Shown: positions 1 through 9,882 of the stretch, one piece after another
Position numbering within the stretch: the first letter of the stretch is position 1
Layout: every line of letters begins with the position of its first letter
Origin: Roseicyclus sp.
GTDB taxonomy: Bacteria > Pseudomonadota > Alphaproteobacteria > Rhodobacterales > Rhodobacteraceae
Direction of reading: 5' to 3'
Assembly: GCA_016763475.1 (NCBI GenBank)
Contig: JAESTV010000210.1
Span: 1-44,216, forward strand
Length of the DNA stretch: 44,216 nt
The notes under the pieces: generated by a model
The model's database searches: none
What the model was told of the DNA's origin: nothing
What the model saw: the letters and a program-made list of their open reading frames with translations, nothing else
Made by a program: the position numbers and the translations under genes

Positions 1-29
1 GCCGCTTGCCCCGCCTCCTTGATGTTCAT
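1..29 (-). CDS. cueR: CueR-like MerR-family regulator (partial, N-terminus only, runs off window)
   Basis: Reverse strand reads ATGAACATCAAGGAGGCGGGCAAGCGG = MNIKEAGKR, resembling MerR/CueR N-termini; its ATG overlaps the copA stop (ATGA). Only 9 codons visible. Confidence 0.55.
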
Positions 30-2269
30 GTTGTCCTGCCAATCCGGCGCAACCGCAGGGCGTTCCCAAGGACCGAGACCGACGACAAAGCCATCGCTCC
101 GGCCGCAAATGCAGGGGACAACAGCAGCCCCAACCAGGGGAACAACGCCCCCGCCGCCACGGGGATCAACGCGGTGTTGTAGGCAAACGCCCAAACCAGG
201 TTCTGGCGGATGTTGGTCATGGTGCGTTTGGAGACATCCAGCGCCGTCACAACACCGATCAAATCCCCCGACATCAGCACCACATCAGCGCTTTCTATCG
301 CCACATCGGTGCCGGTCCCGATGGCAATCCCCACATCCGCATGGGCCAGCGCCGGGGCGTCGTTGATCCCGTCCCCCACAAAGGCAATACGTGCGCCGTC
401 TGCGCGCAGCTGGTCGAGGGCGGCCACTTTGCCATCTGGCAACACCTCTGCAATGACCACGTCCACCCCCAGCTCTGCCGCGATGGCCTCGGCGGTGGCG
501 CGTTTGTCGCCGGTGATCATCGCCACACGCAGGCCTTGCGCGTGTAACGCGGCGATGGCGCCGGCACTTGTGGGTTTCACCCGGTCCGCAACCGCGATCA
601 GCGCGGCGCCGCGGCCATCAATCGCGATATACAGCGCGCTATGGCCCCGTGCAGCATGGCTGGCGCCCGCTTGCGCAAAGGTGGCCACGTCCACCCCTTC
701 CCGCTCCATGAACCGGTCCGCCCCCACCAGCACCCATTGGCCCGCAACCCGTGCGCGGATGCCGTAGCCGGGCAGCGCCTCGATATCCTCAGCGGTTTGA
801 AGGTCTCCGTCAAAGGCGCGCAGGATTGCGCCGGCAATCGGGTGTTCGGAATGGGCCTCCACCGCAGCCGCAAGCGCCAGAACCCCTGCCCGCTCAAAGC
901 CATCTGCCAGCACCACGTCGGCGACCTCTGGCCGCCCCTCGGTGATGGTTCCGGTCTTGTCGAATGCCACCACATCAACCGAACCCAACCCCTGCAACGC
1001 ATCCCCCCTGCGGAACAAAACGCCAAGTTCCGCCGCGCGCCCGGTGCCAACCATGATTGACGTCGGCGTTGCCAAGCCCATCGCACAGGGACAGGCGATG
1101 ATCAGGACCGAAACCCCCGCCACCAACGCATAGGTCAGGGCCGGATCCGGGCCAATGGTCAGCCAGGTCAGGACCGTCAATGCGGTCACGACAATGACCA
1201 CCGGTACAAAATACATTGTCACCTTATCCACCAGCGCCCGAATCGGCAGCTTGGCACCCTGAGCGTCCTGCACCATGCGGATGATCTGGGCGAGCGTTGT
1301 GTCCCCCCCAACACGTGTGGCGCGGATTTGCAGCGCACCCGCGCCGTTGACAGTGCCGCCGGTGGTCGGATCACCAGGGGATTTGGTGACCGGCACAGGC
1401 TCCCCGGTGATCATGCTTTCGTCAATGTACGACGTGCCGGTTGTGACCACGCCATCAACCGGCACCCGTTCACCGGGGCGCAGGATCAGGATCTCGCCAA
1501 CGCCAATGTCTTCAATCTCCACGTCCTGCGCCGCGCCGTCACGCAGCACCCGTGCATGGCGCACCTGCAGGCCAACCAATGCACGGATGGCAGCACCTGT
1601 GCGGCCTTTGGCGCGCGCTTCCAACGCGCGGCCCAGAAGGATCAACGTGACGATCACCGCTGCCGCCTCAAAATACACCACGCGGGCTTCCTCGGGTAGT
1701 AACCCCGGCGCAAACGTGGCCAGTACCGAGAACCCAAAAGCAGCACTTGTGCCAAGCGCCACAAGGCTATTCATGTCCGGCGCACCTTTCAGCAGTGCTG
1801 GTATTCCAAGGAGGTAGAAGCCACGCCCAGGCCCCAGCAGCACCACGGAGGTCAGGACAAACTGGATCACCCAAGACGTCTGCAGACCGATACTCTGCTC
1901 AATCCACATGTGGAACCCGGGCACCAGATGTCCGCCCATCTCCAACACAATTACCGGCAGGCTTAACCCAGCCGCCCACCACATTCGGCTAAAGGCCACG
2001 CGGGCTTCTTCGGCTTTGTCAGGCCCTGCCTCCGGCATTGCCTCTGTCGAGATCACACGGGCCGGATACCCCGCCTGCGTGGACACATTGGCCAATTCCT
2101 CGGGGCTGACCTCATCCGCCTGAAACCACACTTGCGCGGTCTCGACAGCTAAATTTACGGTGACCTCATCTACCCCCGGAACGGCGGCCAGGGCACGCTC
2201 AACGCGCCCCACACAGGAGGCGCAAGTTAGGCCCTGAACGGACAGGCTGACGGATGTGGCGGCGGACAT
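26..2269 (-). CDS. copA: Copper-translocating P1B-type ATPase
   Basis: 747 aa; N-terminal HMA motif GLTCASCVGR, CPC motif (IIACPCAMGLATP), DKTGTITEG, GDGINDAPALAHADVGIAIG. Confidence 0.95.
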   Translation of the reverse strand: MSAATSVSLSVQGLTCASCVGRVERALAAVPGVDEVTVNLAVETAQVWFQADEVSPEELANVSTQAGYPARVISTEAMPEAGPDKAEEARVAFSRMWWAAGLSLPVIVLEMGGHLVPGFHMWIEQSIGLQTSWVIQFVLTSVVLLGPGRGFYLLGIPALLKGAPDMNSLVALGTSAAFGFSVLATFAPGLLPEEARVVYFEAAAVIVTLILLGRALEARAKGRTGAAIRALVGLQVRHARVLRDGAAQDVEIEDIGVGEILILRPGERVPVDGVVTTGTSYIDESMITGEPVPVTKSPGDPTTGGTVNGAGALQIRATRVGGDTTLAQIIRMVQDAQGAKLPIRALVDKVTMYFVPVVIVVTALTVLTWLTIGPDPALTYALVAGVSVLIIACPCAMGLATPTSIMVGTGRAAELGVLFRRGDALQGLGSVDVVAFDKTGTITEGRPEVADVVLADGFERAGVLALAAAVEAHSEHPIAGAILRAFDGDLQTAEDIEALPGYGIRARVAGQWVLVGADRFMEREGVDVATFAQAGASHAARGHSALYIAIDGRGAALIAVADRVKPTSAGAIAALHAQGLRVAMITGDKRATAEAIAAELGVDVVIAEVLPDGKVAALDQLRADGARIAFVGDGINDAPALAHADVGIAIGTGTDVAIESADVVLMSGDLIGVVTALDVSKRTMTNIRQNLVWAFAYNTALIPVAAGALFPWLGLLLSPAFAAGAMALSSVSVLGNALRLRRIGRTT

Positions 2270-2300
2270 GGTGATGGACCTTATTTATCAATACATCTCC

Positions 2301-2331
2301 CATATAAGCCTTCCAGTCACTGGAAGCTCAA
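2301..2331 (-). promoter_or_regulatory. CueR/MerR-type promoter-operator for copA
   Basis: Minus strand TTGAGC-[19 nt: TTCCAGTGACTGGAAGGCT]-TATATG; contains the perfect dyad CTTCCAG-TCA-CTGGAAG (2310-2326), 41 bp upstream of the copA start. Confidence 0.8.
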
Positions 2332-2712
2332 GGGGTATGATCAAAAGACCCGAAACCATTTTTTGGGGGGCGGTAATAGCCTGATAAATTTCGGAAAACA
2401 GCATGTGACACCCTCCGACCCCGCCAAACTGGACGGTGAGAGCGGCCCTATGACCAAACCCAAAGCGCCCTTCCGGCAACAATCGGTGGCCGAGCATCGC
2501 GCCGGGTGCCGATGCCAATCGCCGCCGTTGTCGGTGCCATGTCAGCGCCGCTCAGCAGCGCGCCGGTCCCGGCAATCAGCGGTAAGTGACCCTTGGTCCG
2601 ATCATCGAAAAAATGCGCAATCTCGACACCGTCGGTGACTGTTTCCACGGCAGATCAGCCCTCTATTTAGGGGCCGCCGCCGCGGGCTGTTCGAAAATGT
2701 AATGTGTCTATT

Positions 2713-3921
2713 TCAGGTGACTCGCTGGCGCGCCAGATATTGTGGCGTGTCCCACAGCCTGTCCCGCATTATCTCGGCCAAGATCGCCGCCGCCCCCGTC
2801 ACGTCTCCCTCATCCAGATAAAGCGGCGTGAACCCAAACCGCATGATGTCGGGGGCGCGGAAATCACCAATCACGCCGCGAGCGATAAGGGCCTGCATCG
2901 CGGCGTAACCGTTCTCGAAGTGGAATGACACCTGGCTCCCGCGTTGCGCCGGGTCTCGGGGGCTGGCGAGGGTCAGGTCGGGGCATGTCTTTTCAACCTC
3001 GGCGATGAACAGTTCGGACAGCCGGATGGAGGCCGCGCGCAGGTCATCCATGTCAACCTGGTCCCAAAGCTTCATCGCCTGCTCCAGCGCGGCCAGTTGG
3101 ATCACCGGCGGGGTGCCGATGCGCATCCGCTCAACACCTGCGCCGGGGCGATAGTCCCGATCGAAGGCAAACGGCGCCTCGTGCCCAAGCCACCCAGAAA
3201 GCGCCGGGTCGATGTCATCCACGATATCGGAGCGCACATAGATGAACGCTGGTGCGCCGGGTCCGCCATTGAGATATTTGTAGGTGCAGCCAACCGCGAA
3301 TTCGGCGTTCGACCCATCAATATCCACGGGAATCGCACCTGCGGAATGGGCGAGGTCCCAGATCATCACCGCCCCTGCCCCATGGGCTTTTGCGGTGATG
3401 GCATCCATGTCGTGGACGCGACCTGTCCGATAATCAACCTGCGTAATCAGGACGGCCGCAACCGAGTCGTCGATGGCATCCGCCACCTCTTCCGGGGCCA
3501 CAACCCGCAACTCGTGCCCGTGGTTCAGGTGCCTGATCAACCCTTCGGCCATATACAGATCAGTCGGGAAGTTGCCGCTGTCACTTAGCACAACCTTGCG
3601 GTCAGACCGCATTTGCAACGCCGCTGAAAGCGCCTGATAAACTTTTAGGGACAGAGTGTCCCCGGTCATCACCGAACCCTGAGGTGCCCCGATGAGCCGC
3701 CCGATCATATCCCCAACCCGCGACGGCTGCGCCATCCAGCCATCGACATTCCAGCCTTTGATCAGGTTTGCACCCCACTGCTCTATGATCATCGCCGCAA
3801 CCGTTTCGGCCACACCTTTGGGCAGTGGACCCAGAGAGTTTCCGTCGAGGTAAATCATCCCCTCGGGCAGCTCAAAACAATGCTTCATCGGCAGCCTCAC
3901 AACTGCCCCCGTACGTTCCAC
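2713..3921 (-). CDS. kynU: Kynureninase
   Basis: 402 aa; [32 protein letters not shown] (PLP lysine region), [17 protein letters not shown]; typical kynureninase. Confidence 0.93.
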   Translation of the reverse strand: MERTGAVVRLPMKHCFELPEGMIYLDGNSLGPLPKGVAETVAAMIIEQWGANLIKGWNVDGWMAQPSRVGDMIGRLIGAPQGSVMTGDTLSLKVYQALSAALQMRSDRKVVLSDSGNFPTDLYMAEGLIRHLNHGHELRVVAPEEVADAIDDSVAAVLITQVDYRTGRVHDMDAITAKAHGAGAVMIWDLAHSAGAIPVDIDGSNAEFAVGCTYKYLNGGPGAPAFIYVRSDIVDDIDPALSGWLGHEAPFAFDRDYRPGAGVERMRIGTPPVIQLAALEQAMKLWDQVDMDDLRAASIRLSELFIAEVEKTCPDLTLASPRDPAQRGSQVSFHFENGYAAMQALIARGVIGDFRAPDIMRFGFTPLYLDEGDVTGAAAILAEIMRDRLWDTPQYLARQRVT

Positions 3922-4730
3922 AACTCCGGGAACAACTCGACTTCCAGCATTCGCCGCAGATATTGCACGCCGGACGTGCCGCCAGTGCCGCGTTTGAAGC
4001 CGATGATGCGCTCCACGGTGGTGACGTGGTTGAAGCGCCAGCGGCGGAAATAATCTTCCAGATCAACCAGCTTTTCGGCCAACTCATACAATGTCCAATA
4101 GGTGCGCGGATCACGATAAACTACGGCCCAGGCATCCTCAATCTGCGCAACCGCCTTGTGGGGAGTGTTGCGGGGGCTTTGCGGCAGGTCCACGTGCAAA
4201 GCCGTGCCCAAATGCCCGATCGCCACGTCATAAAGCGACGGTCGCGTCAGTTCAGCCGCCAACATTGCGTGCAGGTCACGGCGATGTTCATGCACTTTCA
4301 TCATCGCAATATTGCGATTGCCGAGGATGTATTCGATCAAGCGATATTGGTGGGATTGGAAGCCGCTGGATTGGCCCAGATCCTCCCGGAAAGCGGTATA
4401 TTCCGACGGCGTCATCGTGCGCAGGACATCCCAGGCATTGTTGAGTTGCTCAAAAATCCGCGCCACACGGGTCAGCATCTTGAAAACCGGCGGGAAATCA
4501 GCGGCTTGTAATGCGGTTCGGGCGGCGTCCAACTCGTGTAACGCCAGCCGCATCCACAACTCAGACGTCTGATGCTGGATGATGAACAACATCTCATCAT
4601 GGGCATTCGATATTGGCTTGGATGCCCCCAGAATCGGATCAAGTGACAGGTAGTCACCGTAACTCATGGTGCCCTCAAACGACATGCGGGCGCCGTCTTT
4701 CTCGGGGTCGTTTTCGATGCCGGAACTCAT
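3897..4730 (-). CDS. kynA: Tryptophan 2,3-dioxygenase
   Basis: 277 aa; [81 protein letters not shown]. Confidence 0.95.
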   Translation of the reverse strand: MSSGIENDPEKDGARMSFEGTMSYGDYLSLDPILGASKPISNAHDEMLFIIQHQTSELWMRLALHELDAARTALQAADFPPVFKMLTRVARIFEQLNNAWDVLRTMTPSEYTAFREDLGQSSGFQSHQYRLIEYILGNRNIAMMKVHEHRRDLHAMLAAELTRPSLYDVAIGHLGTALHVDLPQSPRNTPHKAVAQIEDAWAVVYRDPRTYWTLYELAEKLVDLEDYFRRWRFNHVTTVERIIGFKRGTGGTSGVQYLRRMLEVELFPELWNVRGQL

Positions 4731-5116
4731 GGGATTTTCGCCGTTGCTTCAATCTCCACCAAAGCCTCATCCTCGATCAGGCCCGCCACCACAACCACGG
4801 ACATCGCCGGGAAGTGGCGCCCAAACGTGGCGCGATAGGCCTGCCCAACGTCCCGTTGTTTGGCCATGTATTCCGCCTTGTCGGTGATGAACCACGTCAG
4901 GCGGGTGACATGTTCCGCGCGGCCCCCGGCGGCTTCGACAACCGCCACGATATTGGCCAGGGTTTGTTCAAGCTGGCCAACAAAATCATGGGCCTCAAAC
5001 ACCTGATCGCCGGTCCAGCCGATTTGCCCGCCGACGTACAACGTGCCGTCAGGCGCAAGCATGCCGTTGGCGTAACCTTTGGCGGCCTTCCAGCCGTCGG
5101 GTTGGATGATCTTCAT
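4727..5116 (-). CDS. RidA/YjgF/UK114-family protein (putative enamine/imine deaminase)
   Basis: 129 aa; [50 protein letters not shown]; overlaps neighbours (ATGA-type coupling). Confidence 0.85.
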   Translation of the reverse strand: MKIIQPDGWKAAKGYANGMLAPDGTLYVGGQIGWTGDQVFEAHDFVGQLEQTLANIVAVVEAAGGRAEHVTRLTWFITDKAEYMAKQRDVGQAYRATFGRHFPAMSVVVVAGLIEDEALVEIEATAKIP

Positions 5117-6720
5117 GGCGTGCCTCCCGGCGTCAGACGGAAACGTTGGATCTTGCCGGTCTGGGTTTTGGGTAAACTGTCGCAGAACACAACACTGCGG
5201 GGATATTTGTACGGGGCAATTACCGCCTTCACATGGTCTTGCAGGGCTTTGGCATTACCTGTGCAATTGTCATTCAAAACCACATGGGCCTCAACAATAT
5301 GGCCACGCGCGTCGTCCGGTGCGGCGATGACGGCACATTCCGCGACGTCTGAATGGGCCAGCAACGCGGCCTCCACCTCTGGGCCGGCGATGTTGTAGCC
5401 GCCCGAAATAATCATATCATCGTTGCGCGCAGAAAAATGGAAATAGCCGTCCTCGTCACGCCAGAAGGTATCGCCGGAGATATTCCAGCCATCTTGCACG
5501 TACTGCGCTTGTTTCTCACCAAACAAATACCGGCAGCCGGTTGGGCCGCGCACCGCCATCCGCCCCATTTCGCCCGCCGCCGCCTCAGACCCATCCTCGG
5601 CCAACACCTTGGCCTGGTAACCGGCCACCGGTTTGCCGGTACACGCGGGGCGGTGGTCGTCGAAACGGTTGGACACGAAGATATGCAGCATTTCGGTGGC
5701 GCCGATCCCGTCGAGCATTGGCTTGCCGGTCTTGGCGATCCATTCATCGTACACCGGCGCAGGCAGAGTTTCCCCGGCGCTGACGGCGGCACGAAGGCTG
5801 GACAGGTCGGCACCATCATCCATCGCTCGCAACATCACCCGGTAAGCGGTGGGGGCGGTGAAACAAACGGTGGCTTTGTATTGCTCAATTATCTTTATCA
5901 GATTGGGAGGGGAGGCATTTTCCAGCAACGTCGCCGTGGCCCCAAACCGCAGCGGGAAGATCGCAAGCCCCCCAAGGCCGAAGGTGAACGCAAGTGGCGG
6001 CGAGCCGACAAATACGTCGTCTGATGTCACGCCCAGAACCTCTGACGCGTAGCCGTCCGCGATGATCAGCAGATCCCGGTGGAAATGCATCGTGACCTTG
6101 GGCTCTCCGGTCGAGCCGGAGGTGAAGCCAAGCAAAGCCACATCGTCCTGTGCGGTCTGGATCGCGTCGAAGCGGACCGGCTTTTCCAGCGCCAACCGGT
6201 CCAACTCCGCATCGTGGTTCGAGGTGCCGTCAAAGCTGATGACCCGAGCGTCGCGGCCCTCAACCGCAGCTTCCATCTCTTCCATCAGGCGCGCATCACA
6301 CAGGGCAAATTGCACCTCCGCCTTGTCGAGGTATGTGCCCAGTTCACCCGCCCGCAGCATCGGCATCGTGTTGATCACAACTGCGCCCACTTTTGTCGCG
6401 GCCAGCCAACACGCCACCATTGCGGGGTTGTTTGCGGAGCGAATAAGCACACGATTTCCGGGCCTTACGCCGATATCTTCAACCAGCGCGTGAGCAAGCC
6501 TGTTGGTCCAGTCCGTCAGCTCCTTATAGGTTCGCCTGCGCCCATTCCCGATCAACGCTGTGTAATCGCCGAAGCCGCGCGTGACCATGGCATCGGTCAA
6601 TTCAGCGCCTGCATTCAGACGCTCGGGATAGTCGAACTGGTCCAGCAACAGGTCTGGCCAATCGGCTTCGGGCGGCAGGTTATCCCGTGTGAAGGTATCT
6701 TCATGGGCTGACGGAAACAT
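5113..6720 (-). CDS. AMP-dependent aryl-CoA ligase, probable 2-aminobenzoate-CoA ligase
   Basis: LLGFTSGSTGEPKVTMHFHRDLL, YFHFSARNDDMIISGGYNIAGPEVE, LPKTQTGKIQRFRL; start chosen at MFPSAHEDTF. Specificity inferred from the operon. Confidence 0.85.
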   Translation of the reverse strand: MFPSAHEDTFTRDNLPPEADWPDLLLDQFDYPERLNAGAELTDAMVTRGFGDYTALIGNGRRRTYKELTDWTNRLAHALVEDIGVRPGNRVLIRSANNPAMVACWLAATKVGAVVINTMPMLRAGELGTYLDKAEVQFALCDARLMEEMEAAVEGRDARVISFDGTSNHDAELDRLALEKPVRFDAIQTAQDDVALLGFTSGSTGEPKVTMHFHRDLLIIADGYASEVLGVTSDDVFVGSPPLAFTFGLGGLAIFPLRFGATATLLENASPPNLIKIIEQYKATVCFTAPTAYRVMLRAMDDGADLSSLRAAVSAGETLPAPVYDEWIAKTGKPMLDGIGATEMLHIFVSNRFDDHRPACTGKPVAGYQAKVLAEDGSEAAAGEMGRMAVRGPTGCRYLFGEKQAQYVQDGWNISGDTFWRDEDGYFHFSARNDDMIISGGYNIAGPEVEAALLAHSDVAECAVIAAPDDARGHIVEAHVVLNDNCTGNAKALQDHVKAVIAPYKYPRSVVFCDSLPKTQTGKIQRFRLTPGGTP

Positions 6721-6724
6721 GGGC

Positions 6725-7903
6725 CTATCCCCCCTTGTGGGCGTTGAGAACCTGGCGCGCGATGATGATTTTCTGCACGTCACTTGCGCCCTCATAGATC
6801 CGGAGCGCCCGGATTTCGCGGTAAAGCCGCTCCACCACTTGCCCCGTGCGCACCCCGTCACCGCCGTGCAACTGCACCGCCTTGTCGATGATGACCTGCG
6901 CCTGTTCCGTGGCGAACAGCTTGGCCATCGCGGCTTCCCGCGTGACCCTCGGCGCGCCGGTGTCTTTGGTCCAGGCCGCCCGGTAGATCAACAAGGCGGC
7001 GGCGTCGATATCTGTCGCCATTTCAGCGATATGCCCTTGAACCAACTGCATGTCCGCCAACTTCGCGCCTTGCACCTCGCGGGTGTTGACCCGCACAAGG
7101 GCCTCGTCCAACGCCCGCCGCGCAAAGCCCAATGCCGCCGCTGCCACCGTTGTGCGGAACACGTCCAGCACCGACATCGCCACCCGAAACCCCTGCCCCG
7201 GCGCGCCCAACATGGCGCTGGCAGGCACCCGCACGGCGTCAAAACGGAGCCGCGCCAACGGGTGTGGCGCGATAACCTGCAAGCGTTCGGCCACAACAAG
7301 GCCCGGAGTGTCCGCGGCCACGATGAAGGCCGACAGGCCCTTGGCGCCGGGCGCCTCACCGGTGCGGGCAAAGACCGTATACACATCCGCAATCCCGCCG
7401 TTGGATATCCACGTCTTTTCGCCATCCAGCACGTAGGAATCGCCGTCTCGCGTCGCGGTCATTGTGGAGTTTGCAACGTCTGAACCGGATTGAGGCTCGG
7501 TCAACGCAAAGCCACTGATCATCTGCCCGGAGCGGGTCAGCGGCAACCATTCGGCCTTCTGCGCCTCAGTTCCAAACAGGGAAATCGCAGCAGTTCCAAG
7601 GCCCTGCATGGCGAAACTAAAGTCAGCCAAGCCATCGTGGCGCGCCAACACCTCACGGGTCAGGCACAGGGTCCGCACGTCCAATGGGTTACCGGCGGAT
7701 GTGTTACTGACTGATGTGTCACTGGCGGTCACCACCAATAACCCGGCGTCGCCCATGCCAGCGACCAAAGCCCGGCACGCCGCGTCGGGGTCGGAGTGAT
7801 CCACTGCGCCCAGATTGGCACCGGCCCAGTCTTCCACACGGGCGGCCCATTTGCGGTGGTGATCCTCAAGAAACGGCCAGTTCAGGTAAGTTTGGTCAGC
7901 CAT
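6725..7903 (-). CDS. Acyl-CoA dehydrogenase family protein
   Basis: 392 aa; [84 protein letters not shown]. Confidence 0.93.
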   Translation of the reverse strand: MADQTYLNWPFLEDHHRKWAARVEDWAGANLGAVDHSDPDAACRALVAGMGDAGLLVVTASDTSVSNTSAGNPLDVRTLCLTREVLARHDGLADFSFAMQGLGTAAISLFGTEAQKAEWLPLTRSGQMISGFALTEPQSGSDVANSTMTATRDGDSYVLDGEKTWISNGGIADVYTVFARTGEAPGAKGLSAFIVAADTPGLVVAERLQVIAPHPLARLRFDAVRVPASAMLGAPGQGFRVAMSVLDVFRTTVAAAALGFARRALDEALVRVNTREVQGAKLADMQLVQGHIAEMATDIDAAALLIYRAAWTKDTGAPRVTREAAMAKLFATEQAQVIIDKAVQLHGGDGVRTGQVVERLYREIRALRIYEGASDVQKIIIARQVLNAHKGG

Positions 7904-8703
7904 CAGTCACCCTCGAACACGGGGCGTTCTTTGGCAACAAATGCCTCATACGCCCGTCTGAAATCGTTGCCTTGCATACAGATTGCCTGCGCCTGCGCCT
8001 CGGCCTCAATGGCCATATCCAGGCTCATGGACCATTCCTGCGCCAACATCGTCTTGGTCATTGAATTGGCAAAACCGGGGCCATCCGCGATGCGGGTGGC
8101 CATCTCTGTTGCCGCCGCTTCCAACTCCACCCCTGTAACCAGGCGATTGAAAAAGCCCCACCGCTCCCCTTCTTCCCCTCCCAGAGACCGGCCCAGGTAC
8201 AGCAATTCAGCCGCGCGGCCCTGGCCGACAATACGCGGCAGCATCGCACAGGCGCCCATGTCACAGCCCGCAAGGCCGACGCGGTTAAACAGGAACGCAA
8301 CCTTCGCCTCCGGCGTGCCGATACGCAGGTCGCTGGCCATGGCAATGATCGCCCCGGCGCCGGCGCAGATACCGTCCACAGCGGCGATGATCGGTGTGCC
8401 GCAACCCACCATCGCCTTTACCAGATCGCCGGTCATCCGAGTGAAGGCCAACAGCTCTTTCATCGTCATCTTCGTGAGGGGGCCAATAATGTCATGGACA
8501 TCGCCACCGGAGCTGAAATTGCCGCCATTGGGTCCGAACACCACGGCCCGTACGTCATCATCGTAGGCCAGGTCCCGGAACCAGTCGCGCAGCTCCGCAT
8601 AGCTTTCAAAGGTCAGTGGGTTTTTGCGATCTGGCCGGTCAAGGGACACCCGCGCGATGCCGTTTGCAATGTCACACCGGAAATGTTGCACATCAGTTCG
8701 CAT
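7903..8703 (-). CDS. Enoyl-CoA hydratase/isomerase family protein
   Basis: [62 protein letters not shown]; start at MRTDVQHF. Confidence 0.9.
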   Translation of the reverse strand: MRTDVQHFRCDIANGIARVSLDRPDRKNPLTFESYAELRDWFRDLAYDDDVRAVVFGPNGGNFSSGGDVHDIIGPLTKMTMKELLAFTRMTGDLVKAMVGCGTPIIAAVDGICAGAGAIIAMASDLRIGTPEAKVAFLFNRVGLAGCDMGACAMLPRIVGQGRAAELLYLGRSLGGEEGERWGFFNRLVTGVELEAAATEMATRIADGPGFANSMTKTMLAQEWSMSLDMAIEAEAQAQAICMQGNDFRRAYEAFVAKERPVFEGD

Positions 8704-9166
8704 GGTCAGCCTCCAGATGGTCTGTAATGTTGTCCAGCTGCGCCGCAAGTGCGGCGATATCAGCCTCATCAATGCCGCCAAGCATCGTGTTCAACCAGCC
8801 CTCATGGGCTTGCGCCAGCCGCTCAAACGCGGTGATGCCCGCAGGTGTCAACCGCGCCAGTTGCGCCCGCCGGTCCCCCGGAACCGCCACACGGATCACC
8901 TGTCCGTCTTCCACCAGCCGGTCCACAATCCCGGTAACATTCCCGTTCGAGACCTTTAGCAACCCACTGATCTGGCTCATCTTCAGGCCCTTGGAGTGGC
9001 GGAAAAGCGCACTCATCACATCAAACCGCGGCAGGGTGGTCGCGGAGTCTTCGCGCAGGCGGCGGCGGATCTCGGCCTCGATTGCGCTTTGTGCCTTGAG
9101 CAGTTTCAACCACAGGCGAAGACGATCTTTTGAGATGTCGCCACTTGGGGTGGCGTCGGGGATCAT
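8693..9166 (-). CDS. MarR-family transcriptional regulator
   Basis: 157 aa; winged-helix pattern [66 protein letters not shown]. Confidence 0.92.
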   Translation of the reverse strand: MIPDATPSGDISKDRLRLWLKLLKAQSAIEAEIRRRLREDSATTLPRFDVMSALFRHSKGLKMSQISGLLKVSNGNVTGIVDRLVEDGQVIRVAVPGDRRAQLARLTPAGITAFERLAQAHEGWLNTMLGGIDEADIAALAAQLDNITDHLEADHAN

Positions 9167-9882
9167 ATCTCACCACCCGACACGCTGAGCGCGTGGCCGT
9201 TGATTGATCGCGCGGCGTCGGAGGCGAGCCAAAGGGCAGTTGCTGCCACCTCCGCCGGGTCAATCAGGCGGCCTTGCGGGTTGCCTGAAACCACCATTTT
9301 GGTGGCACGCTCGCGGTTCACCTCAAAACGGCCCATGACCCCGGTGATCGCGGCCTCCGCCATTTCGGTATCAACGAAACCGGGGCAGATTGCGTTGCAG
9401 GTCAGCTCCTTTTTGGCGACTTCCTTCGCCAGGCTGCGCACCAGCCCCAACACCCCGTGTTTCGCCGCCGCATACGCCGCAATATTTGAGCCACCCTGGA
9501 GGGCGGCGGTGGAGGCGATGGCGATCAGGCGGCCACCTTGGGGCATGTCGCGCAGGGCTTCCCGAAAGGTCAGGAACGTGCCGGTCAGGTTCACCGCCAG
9601 GGTGGCGTTCCATTGGGCAAGTGTGGTGTCGGCAACCTTTGTTGCGGTGCCCGCACCGGCATTGGCGATGACAACATCAAACTCCTGCTCAAACAGCGCC
9701 GCAACGGAGGCTTCATCCGTCACGTCCGCCGTACGCACAGTGATGTCGTGGCCCCGCGCGGTCTCCTCAAGCGGTGCCAGGCGGCGCCCGGCGATGGTCA
9801 CGCCATGGCCTGCCCCGGCGAAACAATGGGCAATTGCGCGCCCAATGCCGGTGCCACCGCCGGTTACAAGAACGCGCTTCAT
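9163..9882 (-). CDS. Short-chain dehydrogenase/reductase
   Basis: 239 aa; VTGGGTGIGRAIA, NAGAGT, YAAAKHGVLGLVRSLAKE. Confidence 0.92.
   Translation of the reverse strand: MKRVLVTGGGTGIGRAIAHCFAGAGHGVTIAGRRLAPLEETARGHDITVRTADVTDEASVAALFEQEFDVVIANAGAGTATKVADTTLAQWNATLAVNLTGTFLTFREALRDMPQGGRLIAIASTAALQGGSNIAAYAAAKHGVLGLVRSLAKEVAKKELTCNAICPGFVDTEMAEAAITGVMGRFEVNRERATKMVVSGNPQGRLIDPAEVAATALWLASDAARSINGHALSVSGGEI

Noticed and set aside
2288-2648. Short ORFs (76 and 66 aa minus, 91 aa plus) between copA and kynU
   Set aside because: No recognisable domain, overlap each other on both strands and one covers the copA promoter; likely spurious or degraded remnants.
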